In this document: positions 39,064 to 47,874 of the stretch, piece by piece | Position numbering within the stretch: the stretch's first letter is position 1 | Layout: the number at the start of each line of letters is the position of its first letter | DNA from: Gammaproteobacteria bacterium | Lineage (GTDB): Bacteria > Pseudomonadota > Gammaproteobacteria > JAADGQ01 | DNA length: 57,333 nt | Assembly (NCBI GenBank): GCA_021648145.1 | Contig: JAKITI010000017.1 | Location: 1 to 57,333, forward strand | Direction of reading: 5' to 3' | Made by a program: the position numbers and the translations under genes | The notes under the pieces: model-generated | What the model saw: only the letters and a program-made list of their open reading frames with translations | What the model was told of the DNA's origin: nothing | Databases searched by the model: none

Positions 39064-39876
39064 ATGACTCAACTGTTTGTAGATTCCCATTGCCACCTCA
39101 ATTTACTGGCCGATTTCAAGAAGACCTCAGATGCAACATCTGCCATCGCTGAAGCGGGAGAGCAAGGTGTCAGCCATATTCTTTGTGTATCGGTCGATAT
39201 GCAATCACTGCCTGATGTACTTAATATTTCGGAGCAGTTTGATAACGTCTTTGCCAGTGTGGGTGTTCATCCGAATGTGCGTGATATTGATGAGCCGTCT
39301 GTCCAAGAGTTGTGTGAATTAGCCTATACTCCAAAAGTCATTGCTATTGGTGAAACAGGTCTGGACTATTTTCGTTCAGAGCCAGAGGATACTGGTGAGC
39401 AGCAGGCACGTTTTCGACGGCATATTACAGCAGCAAAACAGTGTAACAAACCATTAATTATTCACTGTCGAGATGCACGGGAAGATACATTACGAATTTT
39501 ACACGAAGAGAGTGCCTCTGAAGTGGGGGGGGTGATGCACTGTTTTGTAGAGGATTGGGAGACGGCTCAAGCAGCAATGGATATGAATTTTTATATCTCA
39601 TTTTCAGGTATCGTGACTTTTAAAAGTGCAAAAGAGTTGCGCGATGTTGCAAAACAGGTTCCGTTGGATCGCATGCTGATTGAAACGGATGCACCTTATC
39701 TGGCACCTGTTCCTTTTCGTGGAAAAGTGAATCAACCTGCTTATGTGCGGCATGTTGCGGAATGTATTGCCGAGCTTCGTGGAATCAGTGTTGATGAAGT
39801 TGCAGAGGCGACTAGTCGTAACTTTTTTGAACTGTTTAAATCAGCAATCCCGCCACTTTCCCTGTTTGACACATGA
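39064..39876 (+). CDS. TatD-family metal-dependent deoxyribonuclease
   Basis: 270 residues. Metal ligands: DSHCHLNLL (His9, His11), IGETGLDYFR (Glu), PLIIHCRDA (His), GVMHCFVEDW (His) and ETDAPYLAPVP (Asp near 213). This is the YcfH/TatD family of 3'-5' exonucleases or D-aminoacyl hydrolase-like amidohydrolases. Preceded by GAAGAATA, 77 bp after dnaE. Its 3' end abuts a fragment of a metal efflux pump, but the protein itself ends normally. Confidence 0.92.
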   Translation: MTQLFVDSHCHLNLLADFKKTSDATSAIAEAGEQGVSHILCVSVDMQSLPDVLNISEQFDNVFASVGVHPNVRDIDEPSVQELCELAYTPKVIAIGETGLDYFRSEPEDTGEQQARFRRHITAAKQCNKPLIIHCRDAREDTLRILHEESASEVGGVMHCFVEDWETAQAAMDMNFYISFSGIVTFKSAKELRDVAKQVPLDRMLIETDAPYLAPVPFRGKVNQPAYVRHVAECIAELRGISVDEVAEATSRNFFELFKSAIPPLSLFDT

Positions 39877-40072
39877 TATTGAAGTATTCAGTGCGTTAGG
39901 TCAGAAAATCGAAGGCTTGTTGAACGCTTTTCCTGGTACTGTCTCGGTACTTTCCGAGCAAATTTCTGGGGGAGATTATATTGATGTTCAGCTTGATTTT
40001 AGCCGCTTGGAAAAATATGGCATCAAGCTCGAAGATGCCATGTTATATGAACAAACAAAGCTTAATAATTAA
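39869..40072 (+). pseudogene. CusA/CzcA-type RND efflux pump, internal scrap
   Basis: The frame reads HDIEVFSALGQKIEGLLNAF, PGTVSVLSEQISGGDYIDVQ and LDFSRLEKYGIKLED. This matches the periplasmic porter subdomain of heavy-metal RND pumps (LNxLAxKIxxxLxxIPGTxxVxxExxxGxxYLxIxIDRxxLARYGL). Only about 65 of some 1040 residues survive, with no start codon or ribosome site of its own, and the stop is at 40070-40072. A deletion relic. Confidence 0.65.
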
Positions 40073-40102
40073 AATTTTAAAAGCACTTTGGAGGAGGGTA
40101 CT

Positions 40103-40489
40103 TTGAAACGTAAACTTATCATTATACCGTTTGTTATTGTTGGGATGATCACGGCTGTTTGGTTGCTGTTACCGCCCAGTTACAAAACCGATCTATCACT
40201 CATTGGTCAAGGTAAACCCGTCATTGTGATGGTTTACGACTCTTATAATGCTGCCAGTTACGAGTTGGTGGAAAATTTTAATCAGGTTCATTTGGATTAC
40301 GAAGACCGTGTCGAGTTTGTTATTGCTGACACCAAAGTACCGGCTGGGCAGAGTTTTGAGCGTACCTATGGCGCCTCATCGGCCAGCGCAGTGTTTTTCA
40401 CTGGAGACGGCGAAAAGGTGCGAGTGCTTAATAAATTATATGAACCTGAGGTACTCAGCAAGCTCATTGATGAAACATTCGGCTTTTAG
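40103..40489 (+). CDS. Membrane-anchored thioredoxin-fold protein without CxxC
   Basis: A TTG start at 40103 with GAGGAGGG just upstream gives 128 residues; a TTG at 40088 is the other possibility. N-terminal helix (LIIIPFVIVGMITAVWLLLPP) then a thioredoxin-like domain: KPVIVMVYDSYNAASYELVENFNQ, VEFVIADTKVP, SASAVFFTGDGEKV. The redox CxxC site is replaced by DSYNAAS, so it cannot be a normal thiol oxidoreductase. It may once have gone with the pump fragment before it. Confidence 0.6.
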   Translation: MKRKLIIIPFVIVGMITAVWLLLPPSYKTDLSLIGQGKPVIVMVYDSYNAASYELVENFNQVHLDYEDRVEFVIADTKVPAGQSFERTYGASSASAVFFTGDGEKVRVLNKLYEPEVLSKLIDETFGF

Positions 40490-40512
40490 AAAGAGAAAGT
40501 ATCAAGCTCTCT

Positions 40513-41409
40513 ATGTTCTTTAAATCTTCTTCCGGTTCATGGCCAGTGCTCTGTTTGTTGTACGGAGCCACCATGTGGGGCGTACTCTGGTATCCACTAC
40601 GTCTGCTAGAGGGTGCGGGACTAAGTGGCTTATGGGTCAGCTTGACGATCTATTCTGCAGCTCTGCTGTTGGGCATGGTGCTGGCACGGGGGCACTGGGC
40701 CGAGTGGCGTCGCCACCCTTGGAAACTCGCCGCCCTGGCCGTGTTGGTGGGTTGGACCAATATTGCATTTATCCTCGCACTGCTGGACGGCAACGTCGTA
40801 CGGGTGATTCTGTTGTTTTACCTGTCACCGCTATGGGCAACCCTGCTCAGTTGGCTGTTTTTAGGGGAACGGTTGTCGGCCAGTGTATTGGCACTCCTGG
40901 CTCTGGCCATGGTTGGTGCATTGATCATGTTATGGGATCCCATGTTGGGGTCGCCCTGGCCGCAAGAAAAAAGTGACTGGTTAGCGATCAGTTCAGGAGT
41001 GACCTTCGCCGCAAGCAATGTTTTGATTCGCAGATTGCAAGATGTCTCGGTGCGAACCAAAACGTTGGTGAGTTGGTGGGGGACGACCCTGTTGGCTGCC
41101 ATCTGGATTCTGAGTATTGGATTGCCGCTGCCGGAAGTCTCTTGGCAGCCCGTGACAGCGGCCTTGCTTCTGGGGATATTAGGTATCAGCAGCATGACCT
41201 TGGCGGTGCAGTATGGCGTTACTCACATGCCGGTTCAGCGCTCAGCAGTGATCCTGTTGTTCGAGTTAGTCGCAGCGGCAATTTCAGCACAACTGCTTGC
41301 CGCAGAGGTGGTTAGTCCTAGTGAATGGGTGGGTGGTGGTCTGATCATTTTGGCGGCCTATCTATCGAGTCGCTCATCGGTTTTTTTACACGGAAAAAAT
41401 AAAGTGTAA
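40513..41409 (+). CDS. EamA/DMT-family transporter
   Basis: 298 residues with ten predicted helices in two EamA repeats (about 10-140 and 155-295): LYGATMWGVLWYPLRLLEGAG at the start, FYLSPLWATLLSWLFLGERL at the end of repeat 1 and LLFELVAAAISAQLLAAEVV in repeat 2. A drug/metabolite exporter; substrate unknown. By eye its GC content and codon choice (CTG, GCC, GGC) are clearly richer than in the neighbours, suggesting recent transfer. Confidence 0.88.
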   Translation: MFFKSSSGSWPVLCLLYGATMWGVLWYPLRLLEGAGLSGLWVSLTIYSAALLLGMVLARGHWAEWRRHPWKLAALAVLVGWTNIAFILALLDGNVVRVILLFYLSPLWATLLSWLFLGERLSASVLALLALAMVGALIMLWDPMLGSPWPQEKSDWLAISSGVTFAASNVLIRRLQDVSVRTKTLVSWWGTTLLAAIWILSIGLPLPEVSWQPVTAALLLGILGISSMTLAVQYGVTHMPVQRSAVILLFELVAAAISAQLLAAEVVSPSEWVGGGLIILAAYLSSRSSVFLHGKNKV

Positions 41410-41427
41410 CTTATTTCGCGCTCGTTC

Positions 41428-42237
41428 CTAAGATGGTTTACTTTCAAAAAACTGTTTTGTTGCTTCATCGGCAGGAAAATATTGCTCAATCACGATCTCT
41501 TCTGCGGTAACATCAATGGGCGTTCCAAAAGATGATAATGTCGTGAGTAGTTTCAGGGAGGCATCTTCTATTTTGAGCTCCACATAAATCATCGGTTCGG
41601 GGCTTTTTTTGAAATTCAGGTTTCGCCAATGTGAAGGTGTGTCGGAATAGGATAATAGACGCGCCAATAAATTTTCATGCCTGTTCTTATTCTCCATCAT
41701 TTCACGGTGAAGGCGCTGAATCGCTGTGCTTGCGACCTCTTCCCAGTTGCTTATGAAAGGTTTTAAACCTTTCGGGTCAAATATTAACTCGACAATGTTG
41801 GATGAGGTGGAGAAGTCAGTTTGCAGTGATTTCACTGACTCCAGCATGTTGTTGTAACCTCTGTTTCCCATTAATACATTCCAGCCCCAATCCAGTACGA
41901 TGGCAGGATAAGGTTCATGTTTTTCAAGCATCATTGCCAGAACTTTTTGAATATTTTCCATCTCTTTTTTGTGGATGGGTGTGCGGCTGTAATTTTCAGA
42001 AAAACCTGCGGATAAAAGAAGTTCATTGCGATTTCTCAAGGGCAGTTCCAGAGTGCTTGCTAGCAATAAAACCATTTCTCGGCTGGGTTTGTTGCGCCCA
42101 GTTTCAAGGAAACTGATATGTTTGCTGCTGACATTTGCATCCAGTGCCAAATCCAGTTGACTGAATCCTTTTGATTTCCGCCAGAAACGCAGTTGTTGGC
42201 CAAACTGATCCAATATTTTTCTACTTTCTCTATCCAT
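41428..42237 (-). CDS. XRE-family regulator with MmyB-like ligand domain
   Basis: 269 residues. Helix-turn-helix at about 10-65 (LRFWRKSKGFSQLDLALDANVSSKHISFLETGRNKPS), then an MmyB-type PAS-like domain (ILDWGWNVLMGNRGYNNML, then LIFDPKGLKPFISNWEEVA and a C-terminal IDVTAEEIVIEQYFPAD). Such regulators bind small hydrophobic ligands and control the divergent operon. Here that is the ICL/PEP-mutase-like gene and the alkyltransferase, across a 92-bp gap holding a palindrome. Confidence 0.85.
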   Translation of the reverse strand: MDRESRKILDQFGQQLRFWRKSKGFSQLDLALDANVSSKHISFLETGRNKPSREMVLLLASTLELPLRNRNELLLSAGFSENYSRTPIHKKEMENIQKVLAMMLEKHEPYPAIVLDWGWNVLMGNRGYNNMLESVKSLQTDFSTSSNIVELIFDPKGLKPFISNWEEVASTAIQRLHREMMENKNRHENLLARLLSYSDTPSHWRNLNFKKSPEPMIYVELKIEDASLKLLTTLSSFGTPIDVTAEEIVIEQYFPADEATKQFFESKPS

Positions 42238-42249
42238 TGATCTATTTTT

Positions 42250-42264
42250 TTACCTGCGAGGTAA
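42250..42264. promoter_or_regulatory. Palindromic operator between the XRE regulator and the ICL-like gene
   Basis: TTACCTGCGAGGTAA is a perfect 6-3-6 inverted repeat 12 bp before the regulator start and 66 bp before the divergent start. Its position suits repression of the regulator and control of the operon. Confidence 0.6.
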
Positions 42265-42329
42265 TTGAGAGTATCACTTATATTGCTCAATATTCGTTCT
42301 GTTATTATTAATTTTTAAAGGAACTTATC

Positions 42330-43088
42330 ATGAAACCATTTAAAGTGTTACACCAGCAAAAAAAAGCCTTTCATTTGGGTAATGTTTGGGATGTTCAGAG
42401 TGCATTGCTGTTTCAAAAATTAGGCTTTAAAGCTGTTGGCACTTCAAGTGCGGCTATTGCGGCATCATTAGGATATGACGATGGTGAAGATATGCCTTTT
42501 GAAGATTTGGTGTGGATGGTGAAAAAAATCCATGCGAAAGTCAATATTCCATTGAGCGTTGACATTGAAGGAGGATATAGTCGAAATGTTGATGACATCA
42601 TTGAAAATATCAAAACTTTGCACCAAATTGGTGTGGCAGGCATCAATATAGAAGATTCCGCAGTGTACGAAAAAAGGGAAATTCTTGATGCTGAAATTTT
42701 TAGCGATACGATTTTGAAAGTGAAGTCGTATTTATTAAAAAACGGTATGAATATTTTTTTGAATGTTCGCACGGACTCCTATATTTTGGGTTTGGATCAT
42801 CCACTTGAAAAAACGCTTGAGCGAATCAAACGGTATGAAGAGAGCGGCGCAGATGGTGTTTTTGTACCGTGTATTGTTGATGAGAAGGAGATTGCCAAGG
42901 TTGTTCAATCAACTTCTTTACCCATTAATGTTCTGTGCATGCCAAATTTACCCTCTTTCAGTACGTTGACAAAATTGGGGGTGAGGCGCATCAGTTCCGG
43001 GCATTTTATTCATCACTTTATTGCGGGAAACCTGGAGCAAACAATCAATGAAATTGTTGAAGAGCAATCGTTTAACTCTCTGTTTTAA
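42330..43088 (+). CDS. Isocitrate lyase/PEP mutase-family enzyme
   Basis: 252 residues, the short ICL/PEPM form. Metal and substrate motifs: NVWDVQSALLFQKLGFKAVGTSSAAIAASLGYDDGE, SVDIEGGYS (77-84), GINIEDS (104-110) and VRTDSYI. The catalytic Cys loop KKCGH of true (methyl)isocitrate lyases is absent, so it is more likely an oxaloacetate/2-oxo acid C-C or P-C enzyme of unknown substrate. An AAAGGAAC ribosome site precedes the ATG. Followed 9 bp later by an alkyltransferase gene. Confidence 0.85.
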   Translation: MKPFKVLHQQKKAFHLGNVWDVQSALLFQKLGFKAVGTSSAAIAASLGYDDGEDMPFEDLVWMVKKIHAKVNIPLSVDIEGGYSRNVDDIIENIKTLHQIGVAGINIEDSAVYEKREILDAEIFSDTILKVKSYLLKNGMNIFLNVRTDSYILGLDHPLEKTLERIKRYEESGADGVFVPCIVDEKEIAKVVQSTSLPINVLCMPNLPSFSTLTKLGVRRISSGHFIHHFIAGNLEQTINEIVEEQSFNSLF

Positions 43089-43097
43089 GGAAACTGT

Positions 43098-43601
43098 ATG
43101 ACACTGTTCTATCAAAAACTGAACTCTCCTGTAGGGTCGATATATATCGCAACAGATGGCGATAATTTGAGAGTGTTAGCAATTGATGGAAACAACTGGG
43201 CTCGGCTGAAAAGTAGTTTTAGTGATGTCGTGGAGAAAGAACATCAAGTCTTATCGCGCACACAGCTGCAATTGGATGAATATTTTTCCCATCAGAGAAT
43301 AATTTTTGATTTACCACTGTATTTTGAAGGCACAGCATTCCAAGTGGCGGTGTGGAATGCCTTGCTTAAAATACCTTATGGTGAGACGAGAAGTTACTCT
43401 GAGCAAGCACACATGGTTAAGAATCCAAAAGCGGTGAGGGCGATTGGTCGAACCAATGGCTTGAACCCAATTTCAATCATTGTGCCGTGCCATCGAGTGA
43501 TCGGTAAATCAGGTCAATTAACGGGCTATGCCAGTGGTTTGAGTGATAAAAAATATTTGCTTGATTTAGAAGATAAAGCTCTTAACTACAAATACGAATG
43601 A
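43098..43601 (+). CDS. Methylated-DNA--protein-cysteine methyltransferase
   Basis: 167 residues. Helix-turn-helix and active-site region: GTAFQVAVWNALLKIPYGETRSYSE, RAIGRTNGLNPISIIVPCHRVIG with acceptor Cys131 in PCHRVIG, and GYASGLSDKKYLL at the end. It repairs O6-alkylguanine by a suicide transfer. In one operon with the ICL/PEPM-like gene, which suggests that both respond to the same stress or alkylating metabolite. Confidence 0.93.
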   Translation: MTLFYQKLNSPVGSIYIATDGDNLRVLAIDGNNWARLKSSFSDVVEKEHQVLSRTQLQLDEYFSHQRIIFDLPLYFEGTAFQVAVWNALLKIPYGETRSYSEQAHMVKNPKAVRAIGRTNGLNPISIIVPCHRVIGKSGQLTGYASGLSDKKYLLDLEDKALNYKYE

Positions 43602-43777
43602 TGAAAAAGTCACCACCATAAAACCAAGTGTATTTGCAATGATCGGCACTGGATTTTTAGTGGAATGGATGGGGTAGGATTTTGGCTGGTGATGCAAATT
43701 ATTATTGAAACAGTATCGTATTTATGCACAATGAGCGGTTATGCATTTATTATATGAATTCAGATTGGAATATATTT

Positions 43778-44275
43778 ATGATTATTGAAGTAAATAAAGT
43801 GGTTTCTTTTCATTATAGGTTGAGAGAAGAGGGAGATGAGAGCGTACTTGAAGACTCTTATGAAGGCAGTGCTGTGGTTTATTTGTACGGGCATGAAGGG
43901 ATGTTAGCAGGGCTGGAAGAGGCGATGGCGGGCAAACAGTCTGGAGACAAGTTTACTACAATACTTCCTCCTGAAAAGGCTTATGGTTCCGTAATAGATG
44001 ATTCGATACAACGTGTTTCTATTAAACATGTGATGAATCCTGGGAAAAAGAAAGTGAGATACAAACCTGGAATGGTGGTGCAACTCAATACAAATGAGGG
44101 GCCACGCGAGGTGGTAGTTTCTAAAGTAGGCTTGAAAAATCTGGACGTTGATACAAACCACCCATTTGCAGGAAAAACATTAAAGTTTGACGTTGAAGTG
44201 GTTAACGTGCGAGATGCCAGTGAAGAAGAGATTGCACACAGACATGTACATGGTGAAGGTGGTCACGATCACTAA
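43778..44275 (+). CDS. slyD: FKBP-type peptidyl-prolyl isomerase SlyD
   Basis: Start set at ATG 43778 (MIIEVNKVVSFHYRLREEG), matching SlyD; an upstream in-frame ATG at 43724 would add a non-homologous 18 residues. 165 residues: split FKBP domain with the IF insert (about 70-120, ISIKHVMNPGKKKVRYKPGMVV region) between ILPPEKAYG and NHPFAGKTLKFDVEVV. The C-terminal HRHVHGEGGHDH is a short His-rich nickel-type tail. A folding chaperone. Confidence 0.93.
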   Translation: MIIEVNKVVSFHYRLREEGDESVLEDSYEGSAVVYLYGHEGMLAGLEEAMAGKQSGDKFTTILPPEKAYGSVIDDSIQRVSIKHVMNPGKKKVRYKPGMVVQLNTNEGPREVVVSKVGLKNLDVDTNHPFAGKTLKFDVEVVNVRDASEEEIAHRHVHGEGGHDH

Positions 44276-44297
44276 AACTTATTTCAATCGGTTACGA

Positions 44298-44340
44298 TCA
44301 AGTTGCACTCTGAAATAGTGGGTTTCATAGTGCAACTTGA
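44298..44340. terminator. Hairpin between convergent slyD and glgP
   Basis: TCAAGTTGCACT pairs with AGTGCAACTTGA (12 bp); after one mismatched pair TGAAA pairs with TTTCA, leaving a 7-nt loop. It lies 23 bp after slyD and 17 bp from the glgP stop. No T-run, so a bidirectional stop or 3'-end stabiliser is likelier than a simple terminator. Confidence 0.6.
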
Positions 44341-44356
44341 GCTGTGACTGCAGTTT

Positions 44357-46873
44357 TTATTTAATCGGAAGAGGCGCTATTGGGGTCAATTTCCAGATAT
44401 CAGCGTTGTACTCTTTCATCGTGCGATCTGTGGAAAATTTTCCACTGCTGGCGGTGTTGAGAATGCTCATACGCGTCCAGCGTTCCTGATCTTGATAGGC
44501 TGCGGATGCTAACTTTTGTGCATCAATAAAGCTGCGGAAATCCGCCGCAACCAACCATGGGTCATGAGGGCTGGTGATGGCATGGATAATTGGATCAAAC
44601 AAGCCCGGTTCAAACTGGTTGAAGTGGCCGCACTCCAGCAGTTGCATGACGTGCTTGAAATCTTCGTCACCATTGATGATGGCGCTGGGGTTGTAATGAT
44701 GGCGTGTTTCTTCAACTTCAGACGCGGTGAGGCCAAAGAGAAAGAAGTTGTCATTGCCCACCTCTTCACGAATCTCAATATTGGCTCCATCCAGCGTCCC
44801 AATGGTGATTGCGCCATTCATCATGAACTTCATGTTGCCCGTGCCTGAAGCCTCTTTTCCAGCCGTGGAAATCTGTTCAGAAAGGTCTGTCGCGGGGCAG
44901 ATGATCTCCATGGCAGAAACGCAATAATTCGGTATAAAAGCCACCTTTAGTTGGTCACCAATCTCAGGGTCATGGTTGACCACGTTGGCAATATTGTTGG
45001 TTAGTTTGATGATAAGCTTTGCCATGGCGTATCCTGGCGCTGCTTTACCGCCAATAAGAACGCAGCGGGGTGTCCAGTTTGCTGTATCGCCTTGTTTGAT
45101 GCGCTTGTACAGGTGAATAATGTGCAATAAATTTAATAGTTGGCGCTTATATTCGTGGATACGTTTGACTTGAACATCAAACATTGCGTTGGTCTTGAAT
45201 GTGACACCACACTCTTTTTCAACGAGTTGTACTAATCGCTGTTTATTGTTTTGTTTGATTTGCCGCCACTGATTACGAAAACTTTCTTTATCGGCATAGG
45301 GTTTTAGTTTGCTGATTTGAGCAAGGTCAGTGATCCACTTTTTACCGATCGTATCGTTAAGCAGGTCGCTCATACCAGGATTGCACCAGGCCATCCAGCG
45401 CCTTTGAGTGACACCATTGGTTTTGTTATTGAACTTTCCAGGCCAAAGATCGTAAAAGTCACGGAATAGTCCTTCTTGCAGCAGCTTGGAGTGCAGTTCT
45501 GCCACACCGTTTACTGAGTAGCTGCCGACGATGGCGAGATAGGCCATACGTACTTGTGGTTCAGGACCCTCTTCAATGATGGACATACGGCGTTGGCGTT
45601 CAGTGTCTCCGGGCCATTGTGTCGCCACTTCGGCTAAAAAACGTGCGTTGATTTCGTAAATAATATCTAGTAGTCGGGGTAGCAGTTGCTGGAACAGACG
45701 TACGGGCCACTTCTCCAGTGCTTCTGGAAGAAGTGTGTGATTCGTATAGGCCATTGATGAACTGGTGATGCTCCACGCTTCATCCCAGTCAAGTTTATAT
45801 TCATCCATAAGTAGTCGCATGAGTTCGGCAATGGCGAGGGTTGGATGGGTATCATTGAGTTGGAAGCAGTTTTTATCCGTAAAATTTTGACTGAAGTCCT
45901 TACCATGATCCCGGATCCAGCGTCGCATGACATCCTGCAAACTGGCCGATGAGAGAAAGTACTGCTGGCGCAATCGGAGTTCTTTGCCATTTTCGCTGGC
46001 ATCATTGGGGTAGAGCACCATAGAGATATGCTCTGCCTGATTTTTTGCTGCAACAGATTCAGGGTAGCTTCCTGCATTGAACTCACCCAAATCAAACTCA
46101 TCCGTTGCAGTAGAGCTCCAGAGACGCAGAGTGTTGACTGTATTATTACGATAACCTGGAATAGGAACATCGTAGGGAACGGCGAAGACATCATGAGTAT
46201 CAACCCAGCGAACCCGCATCTTGTTGTCAGCGTCTCGGTAATATTCACTGCGGCCTCCAAACTGGATGCGCTGAGTGTATTCAGGGCGTTCGAGCTCCCA
46301 TGAGCTGCCATCACGCAGCCAATGGTCAGGCTCTTCAATCTGATGGCCATTTTCAAGCTTTTGGCGGAACATGCCATATTCATAGCGAATACCGTAGCCG
46401 ATGACAGGAAGATTTAAAGTCGCGCAGCTATCAAGAAAACAGGCCGCCAAACGACCCAGGCCACCATTGCCAAGGCCTGCATCGTGCTCAGCTTCGGCAA
46501 TCTCTTCGAGGTCAAGCCCTAAGCTGTGCAAAGCCTGACTGGACGCGGTATGGGTGTCGAGGTTGAGCATGGTGTTACCCAAAGCTCTGCCCATTAAAAA
46601 CTCTAATGACATGTAGTGGGCACGTTTGCAATCAGCCTCTTCATGAGCATAACGGGTATGTTTCCAGCGCTCCATGAGGCGATCACGTAACGTAAGAGCC
46701 AGTGCATCGTAAGGGTAATGTGTGTATTTGAAGTGTCTGTCCCTTCCTAGCGTATGGTTAAAATAGCGCCGAAAATCTTCGGTAATACTTTTGCAGTCCA
46801 TGCTGAGTGGAGGCAACTCTGTTAATTCAGGGACATGGGTGTTGTTGAGTATGGGGGTGAATTTACTATTCAT
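44357..46873 (-). CDS. glgP: Glycogen/alpha-glucan phosphorylase
   Basis: 838 residues, full length. Motifs: RAHYMSLEFLMGRALGNTMLNL, the glycine-rich GLGNGGLGRLAACFLDS, FQLNDTHPTLAIAELMR, VKRIHEYKRQLLN, and the pyridoxal-phosphate Lys in EASGTGNMKFMMNGAITIGT (near residue 680). It releases glucose 1-phosphate from glycogen. Its start overlaps the upstream kinase-like gene by 4 bp. No other glycogen genes are in the window. Confidence 0.97.
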   Translation of the reverse strand: MNSKFTPILNNTHVPELTELPPLSMDCKSITEDFRRYFNHTLGRDRHFKYTHYPYDALALTLRDRLMERWKHTRYAHEEADCKRAHYMSLEFLMGRALGNTMLNLDTHTASSQALHSLGLDLEEIAEAEHDAGLGNGGLGRLAACFLDSCATLNLPVIGYGIRYEYGMFRQKLENGHQIEEPDHWLRDGSSWELERPEYTQRIQFGGRSEYYRDADNKMRVRWVDTHDVFAVPYDVPIPGYRNNTVNTLRLWSSTATDEFDLGEFNAGSYPESVAAKNQAEHISMVLYPNDASENGKELRLRQQYFLSSASLQDVMRRWIRDHGKDFSQNFTDKNCFQLNDTHPTLAIAELMRLLMDEYKLDWDEAWSITSSSMAYTNHTLLPEALEKWPVRLFQQLLPRLLDIIYEINARFLAEVATQWPGDTERQRRMSIIEEGPEPQVRMAYLAIVGSYSVNGVAELHSKLLQEGLFRDFYDLWPGKFNNKTNGVTQRRWMAWCNPGMSDLLNDTIGKKWITDLAQISKLKPYADKESFRNQWRQIKQNNKQRLVQLVEKECGVTFKTNAMFDVQVKRIHEYKRQLLNLLHIIHLYKRIKQGDTANWTPRCVLIGGKAAPGYAMAKLIIKLTNNIANVVNHDPEIGDQLKVAFIPNYCVSAMEIICPATDLSEQISTAGKEASGTGNMKFMMNGAITIGTLDGANIEIREEVGNDNFFLFGLTASEVEETRHHYNPSAIINGDEDFKHVMQLLECGHFNQFEPGLFDPIIHAITSPHDPWLVAADFRSFIDAQKLASAAYQDQERWTRMSILNTASSGKFSTDRTMKEYNADIWKLTPIAPLPIK

Positions 46874-47859
46874 GTGTTGTTATTTCTCGATATTTGATGG
46901 AGTGATTTTTCGGCCATTTGTTGTGTGTATGTATTGATTTTACTGTGTGTTGGCATCCAGCCGCAAAGAAAGCGGTAAAAGTCTGTCCATGCCACTGGAA
47001 AGAGTGCCAGCCATTCTGATTTTAATTCATGCCAATTGACCTCTTTTTGGGTCGTGTATAATGCGGCCTTGAGCACTTTAAAATAGTACTCCAATAGCTC
47101 AGACTCCCACTGTTTACACTGGTTTTCGTTCAGGCAGCTTCCTAGGAAATAAACAACATCTTTCATACCACACCCTCCGCCAGTATATTGAAAATCTACA
47201 GCGGCTACGTTCTTTCCATCTGCAGAGAAGCAGAAGTTAGCCACCTTGGCATCACCGTGAACTAATGTCTTGTATCGGCACTTATTTAATAATTCATCGA
47301 TCATTTTGGCTGATTTTTTTAGTGAGCCATTTTTCATTGCAGAAAGTTCATCGGGTCGAGTTTCAAGATGCCAATAAGTGCCTGTTTTCCAAAGTCCATC
47401 TGGGGTTTCGCCTAAAAAAGTAGCGTGAAAATTGGCGAGCCATTTCAGGCAGACTTTTGTCTCTTCTTTGTTTAAACGAGTTTTTCGTGCAGTAAAGCCT
47501 GCAGCGTCCAGATCCTCTAGTACGATGATATGTTCATGGTTCTTTGAAGTGGCCGCATAACATTGAGCGACTCTACATGACGAGTGACAGCGCTTGCTCC
47601 AGTTTCTGTACCAGTGCATTTCAACATCATAGGATTTGATTTTGCGCTCATGAGAGTTATTTGTATTCCAGCCTCTGGGGTGTACGGCCTTTTCAGGCAA
47701 TACAATATATTTCAGTACGGCGGACTCTGTTTCTGTGCCAGTAAGAGCGACCCGCACAATTTCTCCGTAACCACTCCAGAGTGTTTGTATGACTTCAATA
47801 GGCGTTAAACTTTTAGCGCCGGTAGATTCTAGTACGATATTTTTGAAATACGGGTTCAC
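46870..47859 (-). CDS. Ecdysteroid-kinase-like (EcKL/CHK) phosphotransferase
   Basis: 329 residues of protein-kinase-like aminoglycoside/choline kinase fold. VLEDLDAAGF is the hinge region, TLVHGDAKVANFCFSADG the catalytic loop (HGDxKxxN with Asp and Asn) and VAAVDFQYTGGGCGMKDVVYFLGS the metal-binding DFQ loop. These are hallmarks of the EcKL family, in which the substrate is usually a sterol, choline-like or other small alcohol. Overlaps glgP by 4 bp; 15 bp after the CarS-like gene. Confidence 0.88.
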   Translation of the reverse strand: MNPYFKNIVLESTGAKSLTPIEVIQTLWSGYGEIVRVALTGTETESAVLKYIVLPEKAVHPRGWNTNNSHERKIKSYDVEMHWYRNWSKRCHSSCRVAQCYAATSKNHEHIIVLEDLDAAGFTARKTRLNKEETKVCLKWLANFHATFLGETPDGLWKTGTYWHLETRPDELSAMKNGSLKKSAKMIDELLNKCRYKTLVHGDAKVANFCFSADGKNVAAVDFQYTGGGCGMKDVVYFLGSCLNENQCKQWESELLEYYFKVLKAALYTTQKEVNWHELKSEWLALFPVAWTDFYRFLCGWMPTHSKINTYTQQMAEKSLHQISRNNNT

Positions 47860-47874
47860 TTGGCTCTTTAATAT

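Noticed and set aside
43602-43777. Small gene between the alkyltransferase and slyD
   Set aside because: Several short frames exist but none has a ribosome site; it is most simply the slyD promoter region.
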